A stretch of DNA of 64,000 nt. Source: Kribbella rubisoli. GTDB lineage: Bacteria; Actinomycetota; Actinomycetes; Propionibacteriales; Kribbellaceae. The translations under genes and the position numbers were made by a program. The stretch is taken from assembly GCF_004217145.1 (NCBI RefSeq), contig NZ_SHKR01000011.1, positions 806,001 to 870,000 of the forward strand. Direction: 5' to 3'. The notes under the pieces are model-generated. The model saw only the letters and a program-made list of their open reading frames with translations, did no database searches and was not told the DNA's origin. Below are positions 1 to 8,069 of the stretch, in pieces; positions within the stretch are counted from its first letter, which is position 1; every line of letters begins with the position of its first letter.

Positions 1-251
1 AGCTGACGCTGGGCGGATCCAGCGCCGACGTGCCGATCACTCCGCAGATCAGCAACGGCCGCTTGGCGCTGGCCGTCGACCAACTACCGGACGGCATCCC
101 GGCCGTCCTCCGGACCGCGCTGCAGAACCGTCTGGCCGCCGGCATCGAGATCCCGAAACTCCCGTTCGGCGCCCAGGTCACCGGGGTCAACGTCCAGGAC
201 AACTCGGTCATCCTGACCGCCGCCGTACAGGACCTGAAGTTCAACTCCTGA
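1..251 (+). CDS. DUF2993 (LmeA-like) protein, C-terminal end
   Basis: The reading frame is open from the left edge (first full codon at base 3) to TGA at 249-251, so the gene starts outside the window. About 82 residues are visible. They contain the pattern seen at the end of DUF2993/LmeA proteins: an amphipathic stretch reading LPDGIPAVLRTALQNRLAAG, then a hydrophobic strand, a GAQVTGV turn and a final strand ending in NS. LmeA-type proteins are exported, mannan- or phospholipid-binding envelope proteins of actinobacteria. A GTG at 30 is in frame but lies inside the domain and is not a likely start. The family assignment rests on the C-terminal end only. Confidence 0.6.
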   Translation, partial: LTLGGSSADVPITPQISNGRLALAVDQLPDGIPAVLRTALQNRLAAGIEIPKLPFGAQVTGVNVQDNSVILTAAVQDLKFNS

Positions 252-273
252 CTCCCTTGGGTTGCGATGGTTC

Positions 274-296
274 GCGATATATCGTCGAACTATCGC
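274..296. promoter_or_regulatory. candidate PadR operator
   Basis: GCGATA (274-279) and TATCGC (291-296) form an inverted repeat with an 11-base spacer. The left arm is embedded in a shorter palindrome, CGATATATCG (275-284). The site lies 30-50 bases upstream of the padR start. PadR repressors usually bind short AT-centred dyads near their own promoter, so autoregulation is inferred. Confidence 0.4.
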
Positions 297-325
297 AATC
301 ACTTTCGTAGGGACGGGTGGTCGAG

Positions 326-1030
326 ATGACCGGATCGGCGTACGCCGCGGGCTGGCCTTGGCAGCAGTTCGCGCGTCATTGTTCGAACTTCGACGACATT
401 GTCGAGGAGTTGCGCGCGGCCATGACCGGCGCGAAGCGCGGGCACCGGGGGCACGAGCAGCAGCGCTTCGGGCCGCAGTGGGGGATGTTCGGCGGCGGCG
501 GGCAGATGTTCGGTCCGCCGTGGGGTCCGCCGCCGCGGTGGCGAGGCCCGAAGGCCCGCAGGGGTGACGTTCGGGCCGCGATCCTCGCCGTACTGGCGGA
601 GCAGCCGATGAACGGCTACCAGATCATCCAGGAGATCGCCGAGCGCAGCGGCGGCGTGTGGAAGCCGAGCCCCGGCTCGATCTACCCGACGCTGCAGCAG
701 CTCGAGGACGAGGGCCTGGTGGCGGCGGACGCCGAGGTCGGCCGGCGGACGTTCCAGCTCACGGACGAGGGCCGTGCGTACGTCGCCGCACACCAGGACG
801 AGGTGTCCGCGCCGTGGGAGGCGATGAGCGCTCCCGCCGGCGACGACGAGAACGGGTTCAAGCCGGTGCTCGGGCAGGTCGCGACGGCGATGTGGCAGAT
901 CATGGCCAGCGGTACGCCGGAACAGCAGGCGAAGGCCCGCGAGGCGGTCGGTGATCTGCGCCGCAAGCTGTACGGCATCCTCGCCGAGGACGACGACAAC
1001 CCGGAGAACAACGAGCAGGACCGGGCATGA
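326..1030 (+). CDS. PadR family transcriptional regulator
   Basis: This is a predicted winged-helix repressor of about 234 residues. The N-terminal third is rich in Gly, Trp, Pro and Phe and probably unstructured. The PadR domain follows (about residues 75-165), with ILAVLAEQPMNGYQIIQEI, then the recognition region around SPGSIYPTLQQLEDEGLV and the wing RTFQLTDEG. The C-terminal part is a helical dimerisation region. I chose ATG 326 because GGTGG lies five bases before it; GTG 317 in frame is possible. It overlaps the next gene by four bases (ATGA at 1027-1030), so the two are translationally coupled. PadR/DUF1707 pairs are common in actinobacteria; the inducer cannot be told from sequence. 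Confidence 0.88.
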   Translation: MTGSAYAAGWPWQQFARHCSNFDDIVEELRAAMTGAKRGHRGHEQQRFGPQWGMFGGGGQMFGPPWGPPPRWRGPKARRGDVRAAILAVLAEQPMNGYQIIQEIAERSGGVWKPSPGSIYPTLQQLEDEGLVAADAEVGRRTFQLTDEGRAYVAAHQDEVSAPWEAMSAPAGDDENGFKPVLGQVATAMWQIMASGTPEQQAKAREAVGDLRRKLYGILAEDDDNPENNEQDRA

Positions 1031-1701
1031 CATCGCCCGACCGGGGCCGACCCCAGCGGGGCGGTCCCGGCGCTCGCGGCGCTCGCCGCGGGCGCGAATG
1101 GCAGGGCTGGAACGGCGACTGGGGCCAGCAGGGCTGGGACGGTCGCAGCTCGGGCGGTCAATGGCGCGGACCCGGCTGGGTCGGCGAATGGCGCGAGACG
1201 AGCTGGGACGACCCGCGGGACGGCGGCTGGAATCGTTCGGACGACGGCGGCCGCGGTCGGGACCAGGACGAAGGCCGGCGCGGCGACGTACCCAGGAAGC
1301 GCGTGCGGATCGGGGACGCCGAGCGGGATCAGGCTGTGTCGTTGCTCAGTGACCACTTCGTCGCCGGGCGGTTGACGCAGGCCGAGTTCGAGGAGCGCAG
1401 CGAGCAGGCAACGAAGTCGCGGTACGGCGACGAGCTCGAGCCGCTGTTCGACGACCTGCCGACGTCGATGGAACTGCAGGTCGCCCAGCGCAGCCCGGCC
1501 GGCGTACGGCGGAGGCCGGCCGGCGTACGGCGGAGGCCGGGCCCGCCGCCGCCGATCCTGATGCTGATGCCGTTCCTGATGATCGGTCTGGTCATCAGCT
1601 CGCTCGCACTGGCCGCACCGTGGCTGCTGTGGGGCGTGTTCTGGGTCGTCCTGATCAGCGGCATGTCCAAGCGCCGCTGGCACAACAACTACCGTCGCTG
1701 A
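1027..1701 (+). CDS. DUF1707 (SHOCT-like) membrane protein
   Basis: Predicted 224-residue protein. Residues 1-90 are low complexity, rich in Gly, Arg, Trp and Asp. A DUF1707 domain follows (about 93-145), starting RIGDAERDQAV and containing the typical FVAGRLTQAEFEER and the Asp-rich end LFDDLP. Two hydrophobic segments at about 178-215 probably form a membrane hairpin, and the short tail is Arg-rich. A Pro-Arg linker before the membrane part is encoded by a perfect tandem repeat. The gene is co-transcribed with the padR gene and is its likely target. The function of DUF1707 proteins is unknown. Its last 13 bases overlap the 3' end of the convergent VOC gene. Confidence 0.8.
   Translation: MTSPDRGRPQRGGPGARGARRGREWQGWNGDWGQQGWDGRSSGGQWRGPGWVGEWRETSWDDPRDGGWNRSDDGGRGRDQDEGRRGDVPRKRVRIGDAERDQAVSLLSDHFVAGRLTQAEFEERSEQATKSRYGDELEPLFDDLPTSMELQVAQRSPAGVRRRPAGVRRRPGPPPPILMLMPFLMIGLVISSLALAAPWLLWGVFWVVLISGMSKRRWHNNYRR
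1495..1536 (+). repeat. 21-bp perfect tandem repeat, two copies
   Basis: Two identical 21-base units (1495-1515 and 1516-1536) lie inside the DUF1707 gene. They keep frame and encode a doubled RRRPAGV heptad in the linker before the membrane segments. It is probably a slippage duplication with variable copy number. Confidence 0.9.
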
Positions 1702-2072
1702 CGGGCCCGCGGGATCTCCTCCGCGAACTCGACGACGAAACCATCCGGGTCGGCAACGTGGACCGTCCGATGTCCCCACGGACGGTCCACCGGCCCGCTC
1801 AGCACCTGCACGCCGGCCGCGGCCAGCCGTTCGGCGTACGCATCCACGCCGTCAACCATCACCACAACTTCCCCGCCGGCGCCTGGCGTCACATCATGCC
1901 CGGTCAACCACTCCGCCCGCCGCCGCTCGTACAACCCAAACCGCACTCCCCCGGCGTCGAACTCCGCATACCCCGCATCCGTGAACTTGTAGGCCAGCCC
2001 CACTACATCCCGATAGAACGCAACAGACCGCTCGAGCTCCCCGACGTACAAAATGACGTACCCGATCTCCAT
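1689..2072 (-). CDS. VOC family (glyoxalase-like) protein
   Basis: Predicted 127-residue single-domain protein. It starts MEIGYVILYVGELERSVAFY, the classic first strand and helix of a VOC module, and ends with the second module: GGEVVVMVDGVDAYAERL, then WGHRTVHVADPDGFVVEF. The terminal Glu in VEF is the usual metal-ligand position of the second half. VOC proteins include dioxygenases, isomerases and antibiotic-binding proteins, and the substrate cannot be predicted. Start ATG at 2072 gives a compact protein and leaves 49 bases to the divergent phzF-like gene. The 3' end overlaps the convergent DUF1707 gene by 13 bases. Confidence 0.85.
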   Translation of the reverse strand: MEIGYVILYVGELERSVAFYRDVVGLAYKFTDAGYAEFDAGGVRFGLYERRRAEWLTGHDVTPGAGGEVVVMVDGVDAYAERLAAAGVQVLSGPVDRPWGHRTVHVADPDGFVVEFAEEIPRARQRR

Positions 2073-2121
2073 GCGTGGAATTGTCCGCCCCGGAGCGGGG
2101 CTCGACTCGATAATGGGCTGT

Positions 2122-2931
2122 ATGACGGATGTTCTTCGGTACGCCGCTTTCACGCTCGACCCGGCCGGCGGGAATCCGGCCGGGGTCGTGCTCGACGCCA
2201 GCGGGCTGGATGACGCGGCAATGCAGGCGATTGCGGCGGAGGTTGGGTACTCCGAGACTGCGTTCGTTGTCGATGGAGCGGTGCGGTACTTCTCGCCCAT
2301 GGCGGAGGTGCCGTTCTGTGGGCATGCGACGGTCGCTACCGCGGTTGCGTTGGCGGAGCGGAACGGGCCGGGCGAGTTCGTGTTCTCGACCCAGGCCGGG
2401 CTGGTGCCGGTCACGGTCGATGAGGGACTGCGCGCGACGCTCACCAGCGTCGAGCCCTCCGTGGAGCCGGCCGGGGACCTGACGGACGTTCTCGACATCC
2501 TGCATTGGAAGGCGACGGACCTCGACCCGGACCTGCCGGCCAGGATTGCGTACGCCGGAGCGCGGCATCTCGTGTTGAGTGCGGCGACCAGGCAACGACT
2601 TGCCGATCTGGACTACGACTTCGATCGCCTGCTGGAGTACATGCTCGAGCGTGACCTCACCACGCTGCAGCTCGTCTGGCGGGAGTCGCCGACCACGTTC
2701 CACGTAAGGGATCCGTTCCCGGTCGGCGGGGTCGTCGAGGATCCGGCTACCGGTGCCGCGGCGGCCGCGTTCGGCGCCTACCTGCGAGAGCTCGGGCTCG
2801 GGCAGCCCACGATCACGCTGCACCAAGGCGACGACCTGGGTCGTCCCAGCCTCATCACGGTCGAGCTGTCAGACCAGGACAACCGCGTGCGGGTCAGCGG
2901 GAACGCAGTGCCGATCACGGCACCCGCGTGA
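2122..2931 (+). CDS. PhzF family isomerase/epimerase
   Basis: Predicted 269-residue protein of the PhzF family, two-lobed enzymes related to diaminopimelate epimerase; phenazine PhzF isomerises trans-2,3-dihydro-3-hydroxyanthranilate. Visible motifs are GGNPAGVVLDA near the N-terminus, YSETAFV with the family's catalytic Glu, EVPFCGHATVATA (the GH pocket) and the C-terminal EDPATGAAAAAFGAYL. Length matches the family (260-300). No other phenazine genes are nearby, so the true substrate is unknown. Start ATG 2122 gives the usual N-terminus (MTDVLRYAAFT). Its 3' end overlaps the displaced end of the lipoate ligase gene on the other strand. Confidence 0.88.
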   Translation: MTDVLRYAAFTLDPAGGNPAGVVLDASGLDDAAMQAIAAEVGYSETAFVVDGAVRYFSPMAEVPFCGHATVATAVALAERNGPGEFVFSTQAGLVPVTVDEGLRATLTSVEPSVEPAGDLTDVLDILHWKATDLDPDLPARIAYAGARHLVLSAATRQRLADLDYDFDRLLEYMLERDLTTLQLVWRESPTTFHVRDPFPVGGVVEDPATGAAAAAFGAYLRELGLGQPTITLHQGDDLGRPSLITVELSDQDNRVRVSGNAVPITAPA

Positions 2932-3043
2932 GCCACTCCTCGGTGCCGAACTTCTCCGCAACCCGCTCCTGAGCAAGCTCGACGGTCGCGGCGTCGATGT
3001 CACCAGCCTGGAGACCGTAGCGGTTCCGGAACGTGCCGACCAT
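2915..3043 (-). pseudogene. displaced C-terminal tail of the lipoate ligase (frameshift remnant)
   Basis: From 3043 down to a TGA at 2915-2917, a different minus-strand frame from the upstream gene reads MVGTFRNRYGLQAGDIDAAT and then a helical tail ending FGTEEWLTRVP. This looks like the natural C-terminus of the lipoate ligase gene. The upstream frame runs past it and stops early at 3000. One base fewer in the GCGGATGG stretch (about 3041-3047 on the plus strand) would join the two frames. Confidence 0.6.
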
Positions 3044-3965
3044 CCGCGAGGATCACCTCCGCACGATCGAGACCTGTCTGGCTTCGCAGCGGGTCGACGC
3101 GCTTGTTCGCGCTCGTGGTCCCCTTGTCCGACAGCTTCTCGCGGCCGATCCGCAGTACGTCGAGCATCTTGCCGGCGTCCATGTCGTAGGCCATCGTCAC
3201 GTGGTGCAGCACCGCGCCGCCCGCGAACCGCTTCTGCGCGGCGCCCGCGATCTTGCCCGCCGGCGAGGTGATGTCGTTGATCGGCTGGTACGTCGCCGCG
3301 ATCCCGAGATCGTTGAGTGCACCAATGACCCAGTCGTCGAGGAACGCATACGACTCGATGAACGACAGGCCGGAGACGAGCGACTCCGGCACGTACAGCG
3401 AGTACGTGATCGTGTTCCCCGGCTCGACGAACATCGCACCGCCGCCGCTGATCCGCCGTACGACGGTCACGTCGTGCCGGGCCGCGCCGTCCAGGTCGAC
3501 CTCGTTGCGCAGGGACTGGAAGCTGCCGATGATCACCGCGTTCGACGCCCACTCCCAGACACGCAGCGTCGGCGGGCGTTCACCGGACCCGACCTGCTCG
3601 GTCAGTACTTCGTCGAGCGCCATCTGCAACGCGGGCTCCCGCGGTACGTCGTGCACGAACTCCCACTCGTGGTCACGCCAACCAGTTGCCCCGGTCAACG
3701 CACGCCGTACGGCGACCGCGACCGCCTCCGGGGAGAAGCCCAGCATCTCGACACCATCGCCGAGCACACCACGCACGCGCGCCGCGATCTGGGCCGCGGG
3801 CAACGCGATCGGCAGGCCGGCCAAGGCGCCGTTGATCCGCTCGAGCGCATCGTCCGGTTCGAGGAAGAAATCCCCGGAGATCTGCGCGGTCCTGACGTGG
3901 TCATCGACCACGTCGAGATCCGCGACGACGAGCTTCCCACCGGGCACCTTGTACTCACCATGCAT
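3000..3965 (-). CDS. lplA: lipoate--protein ligase family protein, C-terminus frameshifted
   Basis: Predicted ligase that attaches lipoate, or a related acyl group, to lysines of 2-oxoacid dehydrogenase or glycine cleavage proteins. The start ATG 3965 (MHGEYKVPGGKLVV) has GGTGAG just upstream. The N-terminal ~90 residues are an accessory domain. The catalytic domain follows, with LRVWEW, NAVIIGSFQ, the nucleotide/lipoyl loop VVRRISGGGAMFVEPGNTITYSL, and SPAGKIAGAAQKRF holding the conserved catalytic-site Lys. In this frame the last ~15 residues (ADGRHVPEPLRSPGW) do not look natural, while a neighbouring frame encodes a plausible tail. Either a sequencing error or a real single-base insertion truncates and replaces the C-terminus. 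The catalytic core is intact. Confidence 0.8.
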   Translation of the reverse strand: MHGEYKVPGGKLVVADLDVVDDHVRTAQISGDFFLEPDDALERINGALAGLPIALPAAQIAARVRGVLGDGVEMLGFSPEAVAVAVRRALTGATGWRDHEWEFVHDVPREPALQMALDEVLTEQVGSGERPPTLRVWEWASNAVIIGSFQSLRNEVDLDGAARHDVTVVRRISGGGAMFVEPGNTITYSLYVPESLVSGLSFIESYAFLDDWVIGALNDLGIAATYQPINDITSPAGKIAGAAQKRFAGGAVLHHVTMAYDMDAGKMLDVLRIGREKLSDKGTTSANKRVDPLRSQTGLDRAEVILADGRHVPEPLRSPGW

Positions 3966-4036
3966 ACTCACCAACAACTTGCGCTGGTCAACGGTTGTTC
4001 CCCGGGCGCATACTCCCGGTCATGGGGGAAATGAGC

Positions 4037-4654
4037 ATGAACAAGGCGATCCATGCCGCCGTACGCCGGGATCTCGATCGGTTCCTTGACGCACTGGAGC
4101 GGTTCCCGGACGGGGACCGGGAGCGGGCCGAGCAGTTGGCGACGGCCTGGGAGAACTTCGACGAGCAGCTCACCCGGCACCACGAGGGTGAGCACGAGAC
4201 CGCGTGGCCGGCGCTGGAGAAGGTCGGCGTGAGCCGGGACCTGCTGGCGCAGCTGGATGCGGAGCACGACACCATGGCGACCGCACTCGCGGCGACCCGG
4301 ACGGCGATGGGCGCGCTACACACCTTCGCCAGCGCCGAGGACGCGAAGGCCGCACACACGGCGATGCAGGAGCTCCAGCGGGTCACCGTCGTACACCTGG
4401 AACACGAGGAGGCGGAGATCGAGCCCGTCTACCTCGCGAAGAAGGACAGCCCCGAGCTGAAGGCGATGGGTCGCGAGTTCGCCAAGGTCGGCCCGGTCCA
4501 AGGCGGCACCTTCTTCGCCTGGGCCCTCGACGGCGCCACCTCCGAGGAGACGGAAGCCATCGCCCACACCGTCCCCAAACCAGTCCTCACCGTAATAACA
4601 GGCCTCTTCGGCCGCACCTACCGCAAATCAGTGGCCCCGGTCTGGCGCTCCTAG
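4037..4654 (+). CDS. hemerythrin HHE domain protein
   Basis: Predicted 205-residue four-helix protein. Histidines and acids are spaced as in HHE cation-binding domains: IHAAVRRDL near the start, LTRHHEGEHETAWP at about 45-60, DAEHDTM at about 75, and VVHLEHEEAEIEPV at about 120. Such domains bind a di-iron centre and sense or buffer oxygen, NO or iron. I chose ATG 4037 because GGGGGAA lies six bases before it; ATGs at 4022 and 4031 are worse placed. The long C-terminal part (TFFAWALDGATSEE and on) is typical of actinobacterial members. It is transcribed divergently from the lipoate ligase gene. Confidence 0.82.
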   Translation: MNKAIHAAVRRDLDRFLDALERFPDGDRERAEQLATAWENFDEQLTRHHEGEHETAWPALEKVGVSRDLLAQLDAEHDTMATALAATRTAMGALHTFASAEDAKAAHTAMQELQRVTVVHLEHEEAEIEPVYLAKKDSPELKAMGREFAKVGPVQGGTFFAWALDGATSEETEAIAHTVPKPVLTVITGLFGRTYRKSVAPVWRS

Positions 4655-4665
4655 CCGCGTGCCGG

Positions 4666-5247
4666 TTACGCAGCTGACTTGAGTTGTACGGCGACCTGCC
4701 ACACGCGCGAGCGGACCGTGTCGATGTCGGCGGATGCGTCGACCTCGTGGTGGATGCCGCGGTTCGCGTAGAAGTGGATCAGCGGAGCGGTCTGCTCGTG
4801 GTAGACCTCGAAGCGGCGGCGGATGACCTCTTCGGTGTCGTCGGAGCGGTGTTCGATCTCGGCGCGGCGGAGCAGGCGGTGGACCAACGAGTCGACCGCG
4901 ACCTGGAGCACCAGGGCCGCGTCGAGTCCACGCCCTTGCTCGTCGAGGATGTCGTCCAGCACGCCGGCCTGGTGGAGGGTGCGCGGGTAGCCGTCGAGGA
5001 CGAAGCCCGCACCGGCGTCCGCTGCCGCGAGCCGGTCGCGGACCATTTCGTTGGTGACCTCGTCGGGCACGTACTCGCCCGCGTCGAGGTAGCGCTTGGC
5101 CGTCCGCCCGAGCTCGGTGTCGTCCGCGATGTTGCGCCGGAACAGATCACCGGTGGAGATGACGGGTACTCCGAGATGGTCGGCCAGGTGACCCGCGTGC
5201 GTCCCCTTGCCCGCCCCCGGCGGCCCCATCAGCAAGACAGTGGTCAC
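4666..5247 (-). CDS. adk: adenylate kinase, stand-alone short form
   Basis: Predicted 193-residue kinase catalysing ATP + AMP = 2 ADP. Visible motifs are the P-loop GPPGAGKGTHAGHLA, the AMP-binding STGDLFRRN, the signature FVLDGYPRTLHQAG and the LID region DDTEEVIRRRFEVYHEQT. The LID is short and lacks a zinc-binding Cys set, as in the short bacterial form. GTG at 5247 is preceded by GGAGGG at good spacing. It is not next to secY or ribosomal protein genes, so it is probably a second copy beside the housekeeping adk. THAG replaces the more usual TQA after the P-loop, a small divergence consistent with a paralogue. Confidence 0.85.
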   Translation of the reverse strand: MTTVLLMGPPGAGKGTHAGHLADHLGVPVISTGDLFRRNIADDTELGRTAKRYLDAGEYVPDEVTNEMVRDRLAAADAGAGFVLDGYPRTLHQAGVLDDILDEQGRGLDAALVLQVAVDSLVHRLLRRAEIEHRSDDTEEVIRRRFEVYHEQTAPLIHFYANRGIHHEVDASADIDTVRSRVWQVAVQLKSAA

Positions 5248-5270
5248 GGCACCCTCCGTACCCTCGGTAA

Positions 5271-5289
5271 GTCCCAAAGAATATGGGAC
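5271..5289. promoter_or_regulatory. short dyad upstream of adk
   Basis: GTCCCA (5271-5276) and TGGGAC (5284-5289) form a perfect six-base inverted repeat with a seven-base AT-rich spacer, 24 bases upstream of the adk start. It could be a repressor site; no regulator gene is adjacent. Confidence 0.3.
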
Positions 5290-5366
5290 CTTCCGCGACG
5301 ACGGTACGGTGTACGTCACTCCGGCTCTCGGGAATATGTCACACCGCGCATAACTGTCCGGAATCA

Positions 5367-5747
5367 CTACTTCTCGAGCAAATCCCACGTCGAGAGGCAG
5401 AACGGGTGCCCGGCCGGGTCCGCGAACACCAGACAGTGATCGGCGTTCGGCTGATGTTCGTACTGCGTCGCGCCCGCCGCGAGCACCAACTCGGCGGCGG
5501 TCGCGAGGTCCTCGACGTAGAAGTCGAGGTGGAACTGGATCGGCACCGTGGGATCCGGCCAGCTCGGCGGTACATGTGCCGGGTCGCTTTGAAAGTCGAT
5601 CCGGCCGCCCGGCCCGTCGACGGTGGCCCAGACCGGGTCGGTGTAGACCACCTTGCCGCCGGTGATCTGGGCGTAGAACCGGCCGAGCGCCGCCGCGTCC
5701 GGGCAGTTGATCGTCGGTGAACTCAGCCGGATCCCGGTGCCGTCCAT
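5367..5747 (-). CDS. VOC family protein
   Basis: Predicted 126-residue glyoxalase-fold protein. The first half reads LSSPTINCPDAAALGRFYAQITGG and the second holds IQFHLDFYVEDLATAAELV and HCLVFADPAGHPFCLST. This spacing is typical of the CFP-30-like VOC proteins common in actinobacteria. ATG 5747 has GGAG about ten bases upstream. It follows the YCII gene by 14 bases on the same strand and probably shares its transcript. The ligand is unknown. Confidence 0.82.
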   Translation of the reverse strand: MDGTGIRLSSPTINCPDAAALGRFYAQITGGKVVYTDPVWATVDGPGGRIDFQSDPAHVPPSWPDPTVPIQFHLDFYVEDLATAAELVLAAGATQYEHQPNADHCLVFADPAGHPFCLSTWDLLEK

Positions 5748-5761
5748 CTCAGAACTCCATC

Positions 5762-6139
5762 TCAGAAGATCATCTCGGGGCGAAGCTCGATGATGTCGCC
5801 CGGCCCCGCGAACTTCGCCGCCAGCTCCTCGGCCCGCTCCCGCGTCGCGCAGTCCAGCACGAAGAATCCGGCCAGCTGTTCCTTCGATTCGGCGTACGGA
5901 CCGTCGGTGCTCACCGGCCGTTTGCCTTCCCAACGGAACGTGCGCGTCGTCGACGGCGCGTCCAGCGCCAGCCCGCTGACCAGCTCGCCGGAGGCGGACA
6001 GCTCGGCCAGCATCGCGTCGAACTCCTTGCCCATCGCCTCCCGCTCATCGGCCGGGATCGACCGCCCCACCTCGGTGAAGTCGATCGTCGGGTGACCCCA
6101 CGGCTGCGGGTTGGAGTGGATCAGAACCACGTACTTCAT
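5762..6139 (-). CDS. YCII-related domain protein
   Basis: Predicted 125-residue alpha-beta barrel protein. It has MKYVVLIHSNPQ at the start, the conserved DGPYAESKEQLAGFFVLD segment (the DGPF motif of this family) and a terminal strand ending ELRPEMIF. YCII-like proteins are small dimers often encoded next to sigma factors or VOC proteins; their reaction is not established. ATG 6139 has GGAGGT at good spacing. The VOC gene follows immediately, so the pair is a likely operon. Confidence 0.84.
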   Translation of the reverse strand: MKYVVLIHSNPQPWGHPTIDFTEVGRSIPADEREAMGKEFDAMLAELSASGELVSGLALDAPSTTRTFRWEGKRPVSTDGPYAESKEQLAGFFVLDCATRERAEELAAKFAGPGDIIELRPEMIF

Positions 6140-6306
6140 CAGTGACCTCCAGTCTGAGCCGGTACGCCGTACTGCGCCCGGCACCGATGACGTCGGAGGC
6201 CCTGTCGCGGCCTCGACATTTCTTCTCGATGTATTCCAGCTCACATCCAGTCACATTCGCCCCGCCGGGATCCGTCAGCCGGTAGACGCGAAGAGAGGAA
6301 CACATC

Positions 6307-7062
6307 ATGAGCACGATTCTGGTGACGGGCGGGACCGGAACGATCGGACGCCACGCCGTACCGCTGCTGCAGGCGGCCGGTTGCAAGGTCCGGGTCCTGA
6401 GCCGGCACGCCCACGACCGCGGCGACGGCGTCGAGTACCTGGCCGTCGATCTGCTGAAGGGTGACGGACTGGACCAGGCCGTCGACGGCGTGGACGTCAT
6501 CCTGCACCTCGCCGGTGGGCCGAAGGGCGACGACATCGGCACCCGCAACCTGGTCAAGGCGGCCGAGCAGGCCGGGGTCGGCCATCTGGTCCACATCTCG
6601 GTGACCGCGGTCGACCAGCTGCCGCTGACCTACTTCAAGTCGAAGCTCGGCGCCGAGCAGGCCGTCCTTCAGTCCTCCGTGCCGTCCTCGGTACTGCGGG
6701 TCGCCCAGCTGCACGACTTCGCCTGGAACACGGTGCGGATGATGGCGAAGCTGCCCGTGCTGCCGATGCCGGGCGGCGTCCGATTCCAGCCTGTCGATGG
6801 GCGGGACGTGGCCCAGCGCCTCGTCGAGCTCGCACTCGGTGGGCCGCAGGGCCTCGTCCCGGACCTGGTCGGTCCGAAGGTTTACAGCCTGTCGGAGCTC
6901 GCTCACGACTACCTGCGTGCCACCGGCAAGCACCGGTTGTCCCTCCCGATCCGGGTGCCCGGCAAGGCCGGCAAGGTGTACCGCGCGGGCAGCAACCTCA
7001 CGCTGAGCGGTGCCGACCGTGGCACTCACACCTGGGAAGACTTCGTCGCCGCGCAGATGTAG
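6307..7062 (+). CDS. NAD(P)-binding, NmrA/atypical SDR family protein
   Basis: Predicted 251-residue Rossmann protein. The N-terminal MSTILVTGGTGTIGRHAVPL is the TGxxGxxG dinucleotide-binding motif of atypical short-chain dehydrogenases. The acidic and hydrophobic strand VDVILHLAGGP follows, then HISVTAVDQLPLTYFKSK, where the usual YxxxK is displaced (Y-F-K-S-K). The C-terminal half resembles NmrA-like sensors or reductases. AGAGAGGA precedes the ATG. Its last 37 bases overlap the 3' end of the gene on the opposite strand. Substrate unknown. Confidence 0.82.
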   Translation: MSTILVTGGTGTIGRHAVPLLQAAGCKVRVLSRHAHDRGDGVEYLAVDLLKGDGLDQAVDGVDVILHLAGGPKGDDIGTRNLVKAAEQAGVGHLVHISVTAVDQLPLTYFKSKLGAEQAVLQSSVPSSVLRVAQLHDFAWNTVRMMAKLPVLPMPGGVRFQPVDGRDVAQRLVELALGGPQGLVPDLVGPKVYSLSELAHDYLRATGKHRLSLPIRVPGKAGKVYRAGSNLTLSGADRGTHTWEDFVAAQM

Positions 7063-7898
7063 GGCTCGAGCAGTTCCTCCAGGTCCGGCGTACGCCGTCG
7101 CGCGATCCCGGCGAGGAAGTCCGCGACCTGCACCCGCGGATCATGCTTGGAATCAACCTGGACGAACGACCGCAGCGGTGGCGGCTCCGCCTGTTCAGCC
7201 AGGAAGGCTCCCAGCCTCGCCACGCGGCCAGGGGTCAGCGCACTCTGCTCGTCGTGCACCACGGCGACCGATCGATGGCCGGCGCTCCAGTACAAGACCG
7301 TCTCGGCGAGCGCCGGCACCAGCGGCTCGAGTGGTGGCGGGATCTCCGGATCCTCGTCGATCAGCCGCTGCATCACCTTCTCGACCCGGGACCGCGTCAC
7401 GGCACGCAACGCAGGTACATCGGCCGGCATCGTTGCGAAGAACCGATCCACCGCCTCGTAATCCATCAGCCGCACCCGCTTCGTCCGGGCGAGATCCACG
7501 AAGGCCGAAAGGAAGCCGGTCCGCTGCCTCAGCGCGGCGGCGATGTCGGAATGATCCGTCCCGAGGCTGGTGCCGGCGCCGTACGACGGCTCCTCGGTGA
7601 ACAGCTCCACGACCCGCGCCGCGACGTACGAGGTCTTGTCGATGACGTGGACGTGGGCATGGCCCTGCAAGGTGGTGAGCAGCCACTCGAGCGCGGGCCG
7701 CTGCTCGGGTCGCAGTAGCTGGTTGGATTTGTACTCCGTGCGCTGGCGCAGACGTGTGCGCAGTACGGCGATGATGCCGGCGGCCGCAGGTACGTCGAGA
7801 TCTACGCTGGCGTGGGTGATGACGGGTGAGGCGGGGTCGAGCAGGTTGGTTCCGGAGAACCCCGACTCGTCACACGCGACCTCGAACTGGGTACTCAT
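7026..7898 (-). CDS. DUF3800-like protein
   Basis: Predicted 290-residue protein. The N-terminal VACDESGFSGTN resembles the acidic DESG motif of DUF3800 proteins, and the C-terminal VDSKHDPRVQVADFLAGI resembles their DSK...xQxAD box; this RNase H-like arrangement suggests a nuclease fold. ATG 7898 has GGAG seven bases upstream. Members of this family occur beside phage-defence and mobile genes, but none of those are seen here. The 37-base convergent overlap with the preceding gene is unusual. Assignment is by motif only; no catalytic role is proven for the family to my knowledge. Confidence 0.6.
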   Translation of the reverse strand: MSTQFEVACDESGFSGTNLLDPASPVITHASVDLDVPAAAGIIAVLRTRLRQRTEYKSNQLLRPEQRPALEWLLTTLQGHAHVHVIDKTSYVAARVVELFTEEPSYGAGTSLGTDHSDIAAALRQRTGFLSAFVDLARTKRVRLMDYEAVDRFFATMPADVPALRAVTRSRVEKVMQRLIDEDPEIPPPLEPLVPALAETVLYWSAGHRSVAVVHDEQSALTPGRVARLGAFLAEQAEPPPLRSFVQVDSKHDPRVQVADFLAGIARRRTPDLEELLEPYICAATKSSQV

Positions 7899-8069
7899 AC
7901 GCAAGCTCCAAGGCTGAAGGACTGCACGCTACGGGGCCCGTCCGCGGGACGGGCGTGATCAGGTCGCGCGCCAGGGCTCATCGGGCGCGATGCGATCAGT
8001 GAGCGGCAGCAGCCTTGGCAGACATGCGACCCATCATGGTCCGGCAGCCGGCCGGACACCAGTGAATTC

